A stretch of DNA of 64,000 nt from Puia dinghuensis (GTDB taxonomy: Bacteria; Bacteroidota; Bacteroidia; Chitinophagales; Chitinophagaceae). The notes under the pieces were generated by a model. That model saw only the letters and a program-made list of their open reading frames with translations. It did no database searches and was not told the DNA's origin. The first letter of the stretch is position 1. Every line of letters starts with the position of its first letter. The position numbers and the translations under genes are program-made. This document shows positions 16,879 through 24,466 of the stretch, one piece after another. The stretch covers positions 601,335 to 665,334 of the forward strand of contig NZ_BMJC01000001.1 in the NCBI RefSeq assembly GCF_014642875.1, in the 5' to 3' direction.

Positions 16879-17193
16879 ATGAAAGCACGCAGGGATGTTT
16901 TCCAGGCCATCGCCGACCCCACCAGAAGAGCGATCATCGGGCTCCTGGCAGGGCAGACGCTAACGTTGAACACGGTGGCGGGGAATTTCAACATTAGCCA
17001 GCCAGCTATCTCCAAACACCTCCGCATCCTGACGGAATGCGGGCTCGTAACTGTCGTAAAGCAGGGGCGCGAACGGCATTGTACTGCCAGTCTTCAGGCG
17101 CTGCAGGAAGTGATACAATGGGCGGAGCAATACCGGGCATTCTGGAACAGCCGGCTGGATACCCTGGAGGATCTGCTGAACGAAGCGGAATAA
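16879..17193 (+). CDS. ArsR-family transcriptional repressor
   Basis: 104 residues containing a single winged helix-turn-helix: VFQAIADPTRRAIIGLLAGQTLTLNTVAGNF, then NISQPAISKHLRILTECGLV and a wing with VKQGRERHCTAS. There are no Cys-rich metal motifs (only CGL and HC), so this is the SRPBCC-associated subgroup rather than a metal sensor. Those repressors commonly sit in front of an AHSA1/SRPBCC gene, as here with 21 bases between. Two palindromes upstream probably mediate autoregulation. The inducing signal is unknown. Confidence 0.93.
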   Translation: MKARRDVFQAIADPTRRAIIGLLAGQTLTLNTVAGNFNISQPAISKHLRILTECGLVTVVKQGRERHCTASLQALQEVIQWAEQYRAFWNSRLDTLEDLLNEAE

Positions 17194-17214
17194 ACAACCA
17201 CTTAAATAAACTAT

Positions 17215-17736
17215 ATGGACACAATGGGAAAGATGATAGCACCGGACACCCTTCGGTTCGAACGGTTGCTGCCCGGGCCCATCGAAAGAGTATGGGCCTA
17301 TCTCACGGAATCGGACAAACGGGGAAAATGGTTCGCCAGCGGAGAAATGCAGCTCTTCGAAGGCGGGAAGGCGACCCTGTTCTTTCTGCACAAGGAATTG
17401 AGTCCGGTGCCCGGTCCCCCGCCTGAAAAGTTCAAGGATATGGAAGCAGGGACCAGCTCTACCGGTACGATATTAAAGGTAAATGCCCCCTATCTGCTGT
17501 CTTTTACCTTTGAGGGAGATTCGGAAGTCACCATCACGCTGGAGGAGAAACAGGACAAGGTATTGCTGGTGCTGACGCATACCAAACTCCCCAAGGATAC
17601 CTATGCGCGGATCAGTATGTCCGGCGGATGGCATACCCATCTGGATGTTCTGCAAGACCATCTCGAAGGAAAGGTCCCCCCTAATTTCTGGCAGCGGTAT
17701 ATGGAGATGGAAGAGGAATACGCGCGCCGGTTTTAG
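17215..17736 (+). CDS. SRPBCC (AHSA1-like) domain protein
   Basis: 173 residues covering one START/Bet v1-like domain. Signatures: DTLRFERLLPGPIERVWAYLTESDKRGKWFASGEM at the start, and FTFEGDSEVTITLEEKQDKVLLVLTHTKLP and SGGWHTHLDVL near the end. The fold binds hydrophobic ligands in a central cavity; bacterial members next to ArsR regulators are uncharacterised. An internal ATG three codons in is an alternative start. Second gene of the arsR operon. Confidence 0.92.
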   Translation: MDTMGKMIAPDTLRFERLLPGPIERVWAYLTESDKRGKWFASGEMQLFEGGKATLFFLHKELSPVPGPPPEKFKDMEAGTSSTGTILKVNAPYLLSFTFEGDSEVTITLEEKQDKVLLVLTHTKLPKDTYARISMSGGWHTHLDVLQDHLEGKVPPNFWQRYMEMEEEYARRF

Positions 17737-17763
17737 CACGCTTAGCCTCGATGCTCCGTTGGC

Positions 17764-18180
17764 TTATTCGCGTACATATCTTTTTTTGAACGGGGGAGGA
17801 CCGGGCGGGAATCCATAGTCGATCTCTATCTCGTTATTGCTGATCATCTTGAGATACCAGTGATAAGTGGTGGAATGTGCATATAATGCAGAAGTCAAGG
17901 ATACGCTATCCTGGCCGGGAAGCTCCCCAAAATAATACTTCCCAATCGCAAGTTGCGACATCTGCAACTCAGCAACGGCGGTCCAGTCATAAAGGATCTG
18001 CCGGTTGTTTTCCATGTAGACCTGGATGGATTCCTTCACATTACTCGAATCGGTACTTTCTTTTTCGATCCAATTGCCCTGCAGGCAGGCAAAAGTGGGG
18101 AAATTGCAGTTATTACCGGGTTTGCTGCAGGCTGCTACAAACAGGGCAAATAGGATCATCCATAATCCGAATATTTTCAT
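17764..18180 (-). CDS. Small lipoprotein of unknown function
   Basis: 138 residues with a clear lipobox (ILFALFVAACSKPG). The mature domain is beta-rich and starts ACLQGNWIEKESTDSSNVKESIQVY, which resembles lipocalin-like Bacteroidota lipoproteins where the first strand contains a GxW motif. It ends KKRYVRE. Convergent with the SRPBCC gene (28-base gap). No function can be inferred. Confidence 0.78.
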   Translation of the reverse strand: MKIFGLWMILFALFVAACSKPGNNCNFPTFACLQGNWIEKESTDSSNVKESIQVYMENNRQILYDWTAVAELQMSQLAIGKYYFGELPGQDSVSLTSALYAHSTTYHWYLKMISNNEIEIDYGFPPGPPPFKKRYVRE

Positions 18181-18302
18181 GTCAGGAGTCTTTTGTCACG
18201 ATGACAGAAAAACTTGCCTCAGCGTTGTATGGGATGCTGGGGAAATAATAAATAAATTTCCCTTTCCAATAATTTGCGACCTTAGCTCCCAAAAGAAACA
18301 AG

Positions 18303-18845
18303 ATGCGCGTTTTCCACATACTGGTGGGGGTGATGCTGGTCCTGGTATCGGCAAGGGGATTTGGGCAGAACCAGTCGATCCCCTCGTCCCTGGAAGTCCC
18401 CAAGGGTAATAAGCTGATCCTTCATACGTACGCCAAAGGAGTGCAGATCTATGTTTGTGCGCCTATGCCTACCGATACGAGCCGGTATGTCTGGACCTTG
18501 GCGGAGCCCCAGGCTACTTTATATTCCGGGGCAGATTACCAGCAGCAGATAGGAAAGCATTATTTCGATGATGCGAAACACCCGACCTGGGAAAGCACGG
18601 ATGGGTCGAAAGTCGTAGGCGCCAAATTCCAACAGGCAGATGCACCCGACCCCGATGCCATCCCCTGGCTGCTGTTGCAGGCGACTTCCACCTCACAGGA
18701 CGGCCAACTCGGAAAGATCACGTTTATTCAAAGGATCAATACCAAGGGAGGGAAAGCGCCTTCAACCGGCGCCAGCCGATCGCACAAAGGCCAATATCGC
18801 CGGGTAGAATATACCGCGGAATACCTCTTCTACGGCCGGGATTGA
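18303..18845 (+). CDS. DUF3455 domain-containing secreted protein
   Basis: 180 residues with a signal peptide ending near GFGQ. The DUF3455 pattern is visible: LEVPKGNKLILHTYAKGVQIYVC, YVWTLAEPQATLY, GKHYFDDAKHPTWESTDGSKVVG, IPWLLLQATS, and ITFIQRINTKGGKAP followed by VEYTAEYLFY. The family is widespread and secreted in bacteria and fungi but has no known activity. It precedes the alpha/beta hydrolase gene by 31 bases, though that gene has its own promoter-like sequence. Confidence 0.88.
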   Translation: MRVFHILVGVMLVLVSARGFGQNQSIPSSLEVPKGNKLILHTYAKGVQIYVCAPMPTDTSRYVWTLAEPQATLYSGADYQQQIGKHYFDDAKHPTWESTDGSKVVGAKFQQADAPDPDAIPWLLLQATSTSQDGQLGKITFIQRINTKGGKAPSTGASRSHKGQYRRVEYTAEYLFYGRD

Positions 18846-18873
18846 TTGGTCTCATAGATGCATCATATATTTG
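18846..18873 (+). promoter_or_regulatory. Promoter immediately before the alpha/beta hydrolase start
   Basis: TTG at 18846-18848, a 17-base spacer and TATATTTG at 18866-18873 match the Bacteroidota -33/-7 consensus. The ATG of the hydrolase follows only 3 bases after the -7 element, so a transcript from this promoter would start at or just after the ATG. Either the transcript is leaderless, translation starts at a later codon, or the match is fortuitous. Confidence 0.4.
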
Positions 18874-18876
18874 TGC

Positions 18877-19662
18877 ATGAGCACGCCAAATTCCTCCAAC
18901 GGCCATTATGCACCAATCAACGGTTTGCAACTCTATTACGAGCTCCACGGCAACGGCAGACCGCTGGTATTGCTCCATGGCGGGGGGTCTACTATCGAGA
19001 GCACTTTTGGCCGCATCCTGCCGGTTCTTGCCCGAACACACCGGGTGATCGCCGTGGAGTTGCAAGCCCACGGTCATACGCTTGATATCGATCGTCCGCT
19101 TAGCTTCGAACAGGATGCCGATGACGTGGCCGCCCTGCTCGATCATCTTCAGATCGGGCAAGCGGATATTATGGGTTTCAGCAACGGAGGTACTACCTGC
19201 CTGCAGATCGCTATCCGCCACCCGCAACTGGTGCATAAGCTGGTTCCGGCCTCCGCCACGTTCAGACGGGATGGGATGCCCCCCGGTTTCTTTGAGGGTT
19301 TTTCCCATGTAAGCCTGGACGATATGCCCCCACTGCTAAAAGAAGCCTATCTGAAAGCCAATCCGGACCCTAAGGGATTACAGCGAATGTTTGACCGGGA
19401 TGTCGCAAGAATGAAGGCTTTTAAAGACATCGGCGATGCGGCTATAAAAACCATCCAGGCGCCGGTGCTGGTTTTAAACGGTGATGCCGAAGTGGTGCTC
19501 GCGGAACATGCGCTGGCCCTATCGCGGACACTGCCACATGCCCGGCTGGCCATCCTGCCAGGCGGACACGGGGACTATATCGGCGAGATCTGTACGCCCT
19601 ACGAGAACAATCCAACTCCGTCGCTGGTGACGGCTATGATAGATTCGTTCTTAAATACATAA
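18877..19662 (+). CDS. Alpha/beta hydrolase
   Basis: 261 residues from the ATG at 18877 (a TTG two codons upstream is the only extension). Standard fold features: YYELHGNGRPLVLLHGGGS (oxyanion-hole HGGG), nucleophile elbow GFSNGGTT, APVLVLNGDAEVV with the acidic residue, and the catalytic His in GGHGDY. The best-matching group is the soluble esterase/epoxide-hydrolase-like hydrolases with broad substrates. There is no signal peptide, so it is cytoplasmic. The DUF1349 gene starts 5 bases after the stop and is probably co-transcribed. Confidence 0.92.
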   Translation: MSTPNSSNGHYAPINGLQLYYELHGNGRPLVLLHGGGSTIESTFGRILPVLARTHRVIAVELQAHGHTLDIDRPLSFEQDADDVAALLDHLQIGQADIMGFSNGGTTCLQIAIRHPQLVHKLVPASATFRRDGMPPGFFEGFSHVSLDDMPPLLKEAYLKANPDPKGLQRMFDRDVARMKAFKDIGDAAIKTIQAPVLVLNGDAEVVLAEHALALSRTLPHARLAILPGGHGDYIGEICTPYENNPTPSLVTAMIDSFLNT

Positions 19663-19667
19663 TACAG

Positions 19668-20330
19668 ATGAAGGTTCTTTTTTGCTTTGCTCTCTTGTTG
19701 ATTCCTTTTGCCGGGATACAAGCGCAGCCCGGCGATTCGGTGAGCCTGCCTTCGCTGCCCAGGAAGCTGTTTTGGGAAAACAGGCCCATCCGCTTTGAGA
19801 CCGGTGGCGGCCATCTCCTGATAGTGGCGGGAGAAAAAACGGATATGTTCCGTGACCCGAATGTGGCCTATAACACGGACAATGCACCCAAGCTGCTGTT
19901 TGTTGCAGATAGTAATTTTATCCTTACGGCCGCTATCCATCATGACTTCGTGAACAAATGGGATGGGGGCGCCATCGTGCTAAAGGCAGACAGCCTCAAC
20001 TGGATAAAATTTTGTTTTGAAAAAGACTATACTGGTCAGAAGAGGGTAGTAAGCGTGGTTACAAAAGGCATCTCGGATGATTGCAATTCGGCCGCAGCCG
20101 CCGCGTACACCATCTATTATAAAATAGCAAAGGCCGGCAACGTCATTACGCTTTATTATTCGATGGAAGGCCGAAGCTGGTTTTTAGTGCGACACCTTCA
20201 ATTCGACAGCACCGCCCCGCTGAAGATCGGGTTCCTGGCGCAATCGCCGACAGGGCAGCACTGTACGGTTCTGTTCTCTCATATTCATTATTCTACGAAG
20301 AAGATTGGTGACCCCTATCTGGGGGAATAA
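19668..20330 (+). CDS. DUF1349 (concanavalin-like) secreted protein
   Basis: 220 residues with a signal peptide ending at GIQAQPG. The DUF1349 beta-sandwich is seen in FETGGGHLLIVAGEKTDMFRD, NKWDGGAIVLKADSLNWIKFCFE, VVSVVTKGISDDCN, and YYSMEGRSWFLVRHL. Related proteins are annotated as laminin-G-like or regulation-of-enolase proteins, without a firm function. Located just downstream of an alpha/beta hydrolase; a role in binding a carbohydrate or other ligand outside the cell is possible. Confidence 0.88.
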   Translation: MKVLFCFALLLIPFAGIQAQPGDSVSLPSLPRKLFWENRPIRFETGGGHLLIVAGEKTDMFRDPNVAYNTDNAPKLLFVADSNFILTAAIHHDFVNKWDGGAIVLKADSLNWIKFCFEKDYTGQKRVVSVVTKGISDDCNSAAAAAYTIYYKIAKAGNVITLYYSMEGRSWFLVRHLQFDSTAPLKIGFLAQSPTGQHCTVLFSHIHYSTKKIGDPYLGE

Positions 20331-20382
20331 AAGACAAAAAAGTGGAAACGCATAACACCCATCGACAATTCAGGTAGGCAGC

Positions 20383-21045
20383 CTAAACCGCTTTCGCCAG
20401 GGCAACGATATCCTTTACCTCCAGTATCCGTTTGGGATAGCCTTTGATAACGGTGTTGATCATGGCCTGGCCAACTTCCTGTAAGGTGCAGAAGCCTGCC
20501 GGGTAAAGCGCATGACCGATGGGATAAAGCCAGGCGAAGTATTTGTACCAGCCCTTCAGATTTTTTTGCCCGGGGCTGGCTTTCATAAAGGCAGGACGGA
20601 ACATGTATGCCCGTTTGAATATTCCCATCAACGCATTTTCGGTAGCGCCTTTTACGCGGGCCCATGCCAACCTGCCTTTTTCACTGCTGTCTGTGCCCGC
20701 GCCCGACACGTAGCAAAAGGTCATCTCGGGGTTGGTCCTTGCCAGCACCTGGCCTACATGGAGAGTGAGGTCGAAGGTGATGTGCTTATATTCCTCCTTG
20801 CTTATCCCAACAGATGACACGCCAAGACAAAAAAAGCAGGCATTATAGCCGGTGAGTTGCTGTTCGATCGGCGCCAGGTTAAAAAAATCGGTATGAATGA
20901 TCTCGCGCAGGCGAGGATGCGACACGCCTCCCGGCCGGCGGTTGATGACCAGCACCTGTTCGACATCAGGATGATTCAGGCACTCGAGCAGGACACCTTC
21001 CCCGACCATGCCCGTAGTTCCGGTGATGATGGCTTTGACTTTCAT
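20383..21045 (-). CDS. NAD(P)-binding epimerase-like oxidoreductase
   Basis: 220 residues of an atypical short-chain (NmrA/HTATIP2-like) Rossmann protein. The cofactor loop is GTTGMVGEGV at residues 8-17, and the core strand reads YNACFFCLGVSSVG. MTFCYVSGAGTDSS carries the usual catalytic-strand Ser. Substrate is unknown; such proteins are often annotated as epimerases without evidence. It is divergent from the SDR gene at 21095 across a 49-base gap with an inverted repeat, suggesting joint regulation. Confidence 0.85.
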   Translation of the reverse strand: MKVKAIITGTTGMVGEGVLLECLNHPDVEQVLVINRRPGGVSHPRLREIIHTDFFNLAPIEQQLTGYNACFFCLGVSSVGISKEEYKHITFDLTLHVGQVLARTNPEMTFCYVSGAGTDSSEKGRLAWARVKGATENALMGIFKRAYMFRPAFMKASPGQKNLKGWYKYFAWLYPIGHALYPAGFCTLQEVGQAMINTVIKGYPKRILEVKDIVALAKAV

Positions 21046-21057
21046 GGTATCGCCGAA

Positions 21058-21082
21058 TTTGAATATATTGTTCTAATTCAAA
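21058..21082. promoter_or_regulatory. Inverted repeat in a 49-base divergent gap
   Basis: TTTGAAT (21058-21064) and ATTCAAA (21076-21082) form a perfect 7-bp inverted repeat with an 11-base spacer, centred between two oppositely oriented oxidoreductase genes. The placement suits an operator serving both promoters. No regulator gene is adjacent; the nearest is the Crp/Fnr gene at 22.4 kb. Confidence 0.4.
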
Positions 21083-21094
21083 ATTACACCAAAT

Positions 21095-21958
21095 ATGAAC
21101 CTTCAAAACAAAAATGCCATTATATACGGCGCTGGGGGCTCCCTGGGCAGCACAGTCGCAAAAGCATTTGCCAGCGCGGGCGCAAAGGTATTTCTTACCG
21201 GCCACCGGCTTCCCTCTATCCAAAAGGTAGCCAATGAAATTCTCGGCGCCGGGGAAGACGCGGAAGCGGAGGCAGTAGATGCGATGGATGAAAAGGCCGT
21301 CGTCGGTCACCTCGAAAGGGTGGTGCAAAAAGCCGGAACAGTAGATATATCCTTTAATGCCGTCGACATCCCGGTGATACAAAACATGCCGTTGACCGAT
21401 ATCGGAGTGGAGGATTTTGTACGATCGATATCTTTGACCATGCATACCCGGTTCCTCACCGCCGTTGCAGCCGCCAGGGTAATGATGAAGCAGCGGTCGG
21501 GGGTCATTTTGTCATTGACGGCCACGCCCGGCGGGATAGGGTATCCCTTTACCGGCAACTTTGCCCCGGCATGCTGCGCCGTAGAGAGCTTGTCGAGAAA
21601 CCTTGCATCGGAGCTGGGTATTTATGGCATACGCGTGGTGAATATCCGGTCGGGCGGCTCCCCCGATTCAAGGGTATTTAAAGAGGCGATCGACCACGAC
21701 CCAGCCGGCATGGAGCCCATTCTCCGGACAATGAAAGAAGATACGATGCTGAAAAAACTCCCGTTGATGGCCGATATCGCCAACGTTGCGGTATTCCTGG
21801 CATCCGACAGGGCCGGCCAGATAACCGGAGTAACCATCGATGTGACGGGCGGCACGACAGCGGGATTGAACTACCGGGTGCAATCATCAGAGGCGAGCTA
21901 TCCAACGTTTGAGGGCAACAACGCTAACGGAGAGAAAAGTAGCATACCCAGGCAATGA
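21095..21958 (+). CDS. SDR-family protein lacking the catalytic Tyr/Lys
   Basis: 287 residues with an SDR Rossmann fold: GAGGSLGSTVAKAFASAGAKV at the start, VILSLTATPGG at the Ser strand and FLASDRAGQITGVTIDVTGG near the end. The canonical YxxxK is replaced: the segment FAPACCAVESL aligns with YSASKAAVEAL, giving Tyr to Phe and Lys to Cys. The usual NAG motif is FNAV. It may therefore be catalytically inactive, or use another chemistry. The final 35 bases overlap the convergent DoxX gene. Confidence 0.88.
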   Translation: MNLQNKNAIIYGAGGSLGSTVAKAFASAGAKVFLTGHRLPSIQKVANEILGAGEDAEAEAVDAMDEKAVVGHLERVVQKAGTVDISFNAVDIPVIQNMPLTDIGVEDFVRSISLTMHTRFLTAVAAARVMMKQRSGVILSLTATPGGIGYPFTGNFAPACCAVESLSRNLASELGIYGIRVVNIRSGGSPDSRVFKEAIDHDPAGMEPILRTMKEDTMLKKLPLMADIANVAVFLASDRAGQITGVTIDVTGGTTAGLNYRVQSSEASYPTFEGNNANGEKSSIPRQ

Positions 21959-22373
21959 AAAAGACCTGTAACGGAACGCGGAACCATAAATAATTCAGTC
22001 CTTTCCCGTCGGTTGTCCCCGTTTCATAATTGATGTGATGCATCGCGGCATAGATGTTGGCCGGCAGCAGTAAGATCAAAAAAGCGATAAGAATGATGCC
22101 AGAAAGATGGCGCTGGGAAGGGAAAAGCAGGGCTATACCGATGAGTATCTCAACGACGCCAGTCAAATAGACAAGCCCTTCCCTGAAAGGGATACGCTCC
22201 GGCAGCATCATGGTCATCCCTCTTGTAAATTTGAAATGTGCGAATGCCGTGAGAAAGAGCATTATGCACATGGCTACATTGCCGGCTGTCGCCAACTGCC
22301 AGTTGCCGGTCGTTATTTTAGAGATGCCTGCAGTCAAGGCGAATACTATAAGCAGGATGATTAGCGGTTTCAT
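21924..22373 (-). CDS. DoxX-like membrane protein
   Basis: 149 residues with four predicted transmembrane helices (first at about 4-20, last IYAAMHHI...VFFIAWVCYFSL). GLVYLTGVVEILIGIALLFP is the typical DoxX-like second or third helix, and HFKFTRGMTMMLPERIPF lies between helices. DoxX-like proteins are small inner-membrane proteins of mixed, mostly unknown roles (oxidoreductase partners in some). It follows the Crp/Fnr gene on the same strand with a 54-base gap and is likely part of that unit. Confidence 0.88.
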   Translation of the reverse strand: MKPLIILLIVFALTAGISKITTGNWQLATAGNVAMCIMLFLTAFAHFKFTRGMTMMLPERIPFREGLVYLTGVVEILIGIALLFPSQRHLSGIILIAFLILLLPANIYAAMHHINYETGTTDGKGLNYLWFRVPLQVFFIAWVCYFSLR

Positions 22374-22427
22374 TTAATTATTTTTCACAAATATCCCCTG
22401 CGGCGCCTTCCTGTAAAATGATGTATG

Positions 22428-23009
22428 TTAGTTTCGGCTTTGCGCCTTTCGTATCCGGCTCAGGCTTTCCGGCTGAATGCCGAGATAGGAGGACAAGTGC
22501 TTGACAGACAGCGTGCTGATCAGTTGAGGGCTTTTGGCCAGGAGCTCCCCATACCGGGCTTCTGCGGTGAGCGAAAGGAAGTCCATTTCCCGCTTCAGTC
22601 TTTTCATATATTGATGTTCGGCCATCAACCTGCCGATCCTTTCTCCATTATGGTTATTACGGTAAAACTCCTGCAAGGAGGTATGGTCAATGGAGAGGGT
22701 TTCCGCGTCCGCCAATAATTCTATATATATCTGGCTGGGCTCCCGGGAGATGAAGGAATAGTAGGCTGTCACGAAATCCCCCTTGAAATGAAAGTCCACG
22801 GTGAACTCCTTGCCATCTTTGATAAAATAGTTGCGGGTAGCTCCCTCGTTGAGGAAATAGATATGGCTCTCCACCTGCCCCTCACGAATGAGAAAGTCGC
22901 CCTTGTCAAAATGCTTCAGCGTAAGCCGCCCGGCAAAATCCTGCCATTCGTCGTCCGGAAGGGGCATGATGCGGCTGTAGGTCTCCCGTATGGCTGAGAA
23001 TTCATCCAT
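22428..23009 (-). CDS. Crp/Fnr-family transcriptional regulator
   Basis: 193 residues. An N-terminal cyclic-nucleotide-binding-type beta-roll (FAGRLTLKHFDKGDFLIREGQVESHIYFLNEGATRNYF ... FTVDFHFKGDFVTAYYSF) is followed by a long helix and a C-terminal HTH (LSVKHLSSYLGIQPESLSRIRK). The cAMP-contact motif of Crp is absent and there are no Fnr cysteines, so the ligand is unknown. This subtype is frequent in Bacteroidota and often controls an adjacent membrane protein, here DoxX-like. Confidence 0.92.
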   Translation of the reverse strand: MDEFSAIRETYSRIMPLPDDEWQDFAGRLTLKHFDKGDFLIREGQVESHIYFLNEGATRNYFIKDGKEFTVDFHFKGDFVTAYYSFISREPSQIYIELLADAETLSIDHTSLQEFYRNNHNGERIGRLMAEHQYMKRLKREMDFLSLTAEARYGELLAKSPQLISTLSVKHLSSYLGIQPESLSRIRKAQSRN

Positions 23010-23109
23010 CCTGCCTTAAAGATACAGGATTGACAATTAACAATTCCATAATGCCTGCAAACGAATAAGTTGTGCAGATGCCTCATTTTTGCCGGTAATC
23101 AGCTATCAT

Positions 23110-24306
23110 ATGAGACTTCGTATTCTTCTCTTCTCATCCCTTTATACTCTGCTCGTTTTTGGATGGCTGCCGGCAGCCGCGCAAAGAAAAGCCGCTCCCC
23201 GCCAAAAGGTCATCATTATCATGATGGATGGGTTTGGCGAAGAGTACTATCGCAACAGCGAAATGCCCACGTTGAATGCGATGGAGAAAAAGGGGCTCTA
23301 TAAGGTAGTGCCCTCGTTGATGCCATCGGTCACCAATGTCAACAATGCCGCCATCATCACCGGAGAGACGGCGGAAAAGAACGGGATAACCGGAAATGTC
23401 TTCCTCGACCCGGCAACAGGGAAAGAAGAGTATACGGAAGACCCGAAGCAGCTGCTGGCTCCAACCATTTTTGAGCGAGCCCGGAAAGTGGGTATAAAGT
23501 CGATCCTTTTCTCGTGCAAGACAAAGACCGTTCAACTGCTTAGCGAGGGGGCAGGGGAGACGATGTGCTGGGAAACCGCTTCCCCGGAATGGATCAGGCG
23601 TATCGGCGAACGACCGGATATTTACAGCAGAGAGGTGAATTACTGGATCATGGAAGCTGCCCTCTACAGCATCAGACATGACCCTGATCTGGGTCTTATC
23701 TATATCCATACAACGGACTACCCCATGCATGCCTGGGCGCCTGAGAGCCAGGAGTCGAAAGAGCATCTCCATAAAATGGACGGCTACCTGGCGCAGCTGA
23801 TACAGGCGGCCCCGGATGCGGCCATCCTGATAACCGCAGACCATACGGTGAAACATAAGACCCTGTGCTGGGACTTTGAAAAAGTATGCGCCGCCCGCGG
23901 CGCCGCCATCAAAGCAGCCGTCAGCCCCGAAAAGGACCGTTATTATAAACATCATCTCGGGATGGGTGGGTCGGCCTATATCTATCTGAATGAGCCGAAA
24001 GATTCTTCCAAAGTCAGGAACATCCTTCTGGGCTTAAAGGGGGTGGAAGCCGTCATTTCAAAGGCTGAGGCCGTAAAGCGGTACCACCTGATGCCAGACC
24101 GCATCGGCGACCTCATGGTGCTTGGGGACAGTACGACCGTATTCGGGCATCTGGAGAATAGCGAGTCCGAAATACTGCCGGACACCTATCGCAGCCATGG
24201 TTCAACTTACGAGGCCCATGTTCCATTATTCATCTACAACGCGCGCCATACGCCGTCGCCTGACTATTTTACGGACAATTATAAATTGGCAAGCTGGCTC
24301 TTTTGA
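23110..24306 (+). CDS. Secreted alkaline-phosphatase-superfamily hydrolase, phosphonoacetate hydrolase-like
   Basis: 398 residues from the ATG at 23110 (a TTG seven codons upstream is not preferred); signal peptide ending near AAAQRK. The family order matches phosphonoacetate hydrolase: MMDGFG (metal Asp), MPTLNAME, PSVTNVNNAAIITG with the Thr nucleophile, GITGNVFLDPATGKEEY, LLAPTIFERAR, HTTDYPMHAW (Asp and His ligands), TADHTVKHK, and SHGSTYEAHVP (last His). Phosphonoacetate hydrolase splits phosphonoacetate to acetate and phosphate. Other phosphate mono- or diester substrates remain possible. No phn genes are adjacent. Confidence 0.85.
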   Translation: MRLRILLFSSLYTLLVFGWLPAAAQRKAAPRQKVIIIMMDGFGEEYYRNSEMPTLNAMEKKGLYKVVPSLMPSVTNVNNAAIITGETAEKNGITGNVFLDPATGKEEYTEDPKQLLAPTIFERARKVGIKSILFSCKTKTVQLLSEGAGETMCWETASPEWIRRIGERPDIYSREVNYWIMEAALYSIRHDPDLGLIYIHTTDYPMHAWAPESQESKEHLHKMDGYLAQLIQAAPDAAILITADHTVKHKTLCWDFEKVCAARGAAIKAAVSPEKDRYYKHHLGMGGSAYIYLNEPKDSSKVRNILLGLKGVEAVISKAEAVKRYHLMPDRIGDLMVLGDSTTVFGHLENSESEILPDTYRSHGSTYEAHVPLFIYNARHTPSPDYFTDNYKLASWLF

Positions 24307-24340
24307 TGCGAGTAAACGCGAAAATATGGATATCAGCTAG

Positions 24341-24348
24341 TATTTTTG
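24341..24348 (+). promoter_or_regulatory. -7 promoter element of the large sensor kinase gene
   Basis: TATTTTTG fits TAnnTTTG and lies 119 bases before the ATG of the sensor kinase, within the 160-base gap after the upstream gene. No clear -33 element is visible at the expected spacing. A 5' leader of about 110 bases would result. Confidence 0.35.
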
Positions 24349-24466
24349 CATAAGAGCTTTATTCGCCTCAACAAGGCCGTAGAATAGGTGTTATTACTTA
24401 TCCCCGGATAGAAGTACAACTATCCTGCTGCCCAAGGTGCTTACCCGTCTTAAATTCAGCACCCTT

